Source of the DNA: Methylocystaceae bacterium
Lineage (GTDB): Bacteria; Pseudomonadota; Alphaproteobacteria; Rhizobiales; Beijerinckiaceae
DNA length: 6,583 nt
Direction of reading: 5' to 3'
NCBI GenBank assembly: GCA_003105285.1
Contig: PQAN01000064.1
Coordinates: 1-6,583 of the forward strand
Made by a program: the position numbers and the translations under genes. Of this stretch, positions 6,390 through 6,583 are shown in pieces (position 1 is the first letter of the stretch; each line of letters starts with the position of its first letter). The notes below the pieces were generated by a model, which saw only the letters and a list, made by a program, of their open reading frames with translations, was not told where the DNA came from and searched no databases.

Positions 6390-6583
6390 GTGTTCAGATC
6401 GATCGTGTCGTGTGGATTGCTCGTCGTCGGACTTTGTCTCTATCGCGCGCCTGTGGCGGTCGCCGAGCCGGAGTCGGCGCCGCGCGAAACGGAAATGGCG
6501 CAGGTAGGCGGAGGAAGGGCGTTCCGAGCGTCCGTCGCCGGCGATTTCGACTTCTATGTGCTCGCTCTGTCCTGGTCGGCGGG
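6390..6583 (+). CDS. RNase T2-family secreted ribonuclease, N-terminal part (cut by window end)
   Basis: RNase T2 enzymes are secreted or periplasmic endoribonucleases that cut single-stranded RNA through a 2',3'-cyclic intermediate. Only about 64 codons are present. The start is a GTG at 6390 with GGGAG at 6378-6382, 7 bases upstream. The first 25 residues form a signal peptide (LLVVGLCLY core, cleavage likely after AVA). About 25 residues later comes FDFYVLALSWSAG, matching the first beta-strand of bacterial T2 enzymes (FDYYVLALSWSP-type). The two catalytic histidine motifs lie beyond the window, so activity cannot be judged. The frame continues open to the last base. It follows the four-Cys secreted protein with a 21-base gap. 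Confidence 0.8.
   Translation, partial: MFRSIVSCGLLVVGLCLYRAPVAVAEPESAPRETEMAQVGGGRAFRASVAGDFDFYVLALSWSA

Overview
The window looks like chromosomal DNA of a GC-rich alphaproteobacterium, most likely of the order Hyphomicrobiales (Rhizobiales). The basis is the NADPH-glutamate synthase gene pair, the high third-position GC, the TTGACG-type -35 boxes, and the DUF459-type SGNH protein and small Cys-rich secreted protein families, which I associate with that order. A genus cannot be fixed from the sequence; a methanotroph-like relative (Methylocystis/Methylosinus) is a guess.

Left part (1-3533), nitrogen assimilation: the 3' end of gltB (large subunit of glutamate synthase) and the complete gltD (small FAD/Fe-S subunit) lie on the + strand, but they are not adjacent. 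A compact type II toxin-antitoxin module (AbrB/MazE-like antitoxin plus PIN-domain VapC-like toxin, 14-bp overlap) sits between them on the - strand. It has its own promoter, and a 7-bp inverted repeat overlaps the -10 region and likely start point as expected for an autoregulatory operator. gltD appears to have its own promoter, back to back with the toxin-antitoxin promoter. Seven bases after gltD comes a 63-residue two-helix membrane protein of unknown function, probably co-transcribed with it, followed by hairpins that could end this unit.

Middle part (3598-5800), cell envelope on the - strand: a DUF459/SGNH-type secreted hydrolase with a Pro/Ala-rich tail, followed after about 220 bases by a secreted YkuD L,D-transpeptidase with an intact active site. 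Both carry signal peptides, so both probably act in the periplasm or on the cell wall. The gap between them has room for a separate promoter.

Right part (5801-6583): a 115-base divergent intergenic region, then a + strand pair consisting of a small secreted protein with four cysteines in its mature part and, 21 bases later, the GTG-started beginning of a secreted RNase T2-family protein cut by the window end.

No tRNA, rRNA, CRISPR array, transposase or phage gene is visible. The part most worth following up is the separation of gltB from gltD by an oppositely oriented toxin-antitoxin module with its own regulatory region; the small genes attached to gltD and to the RNase T2 gene are the other candidates.
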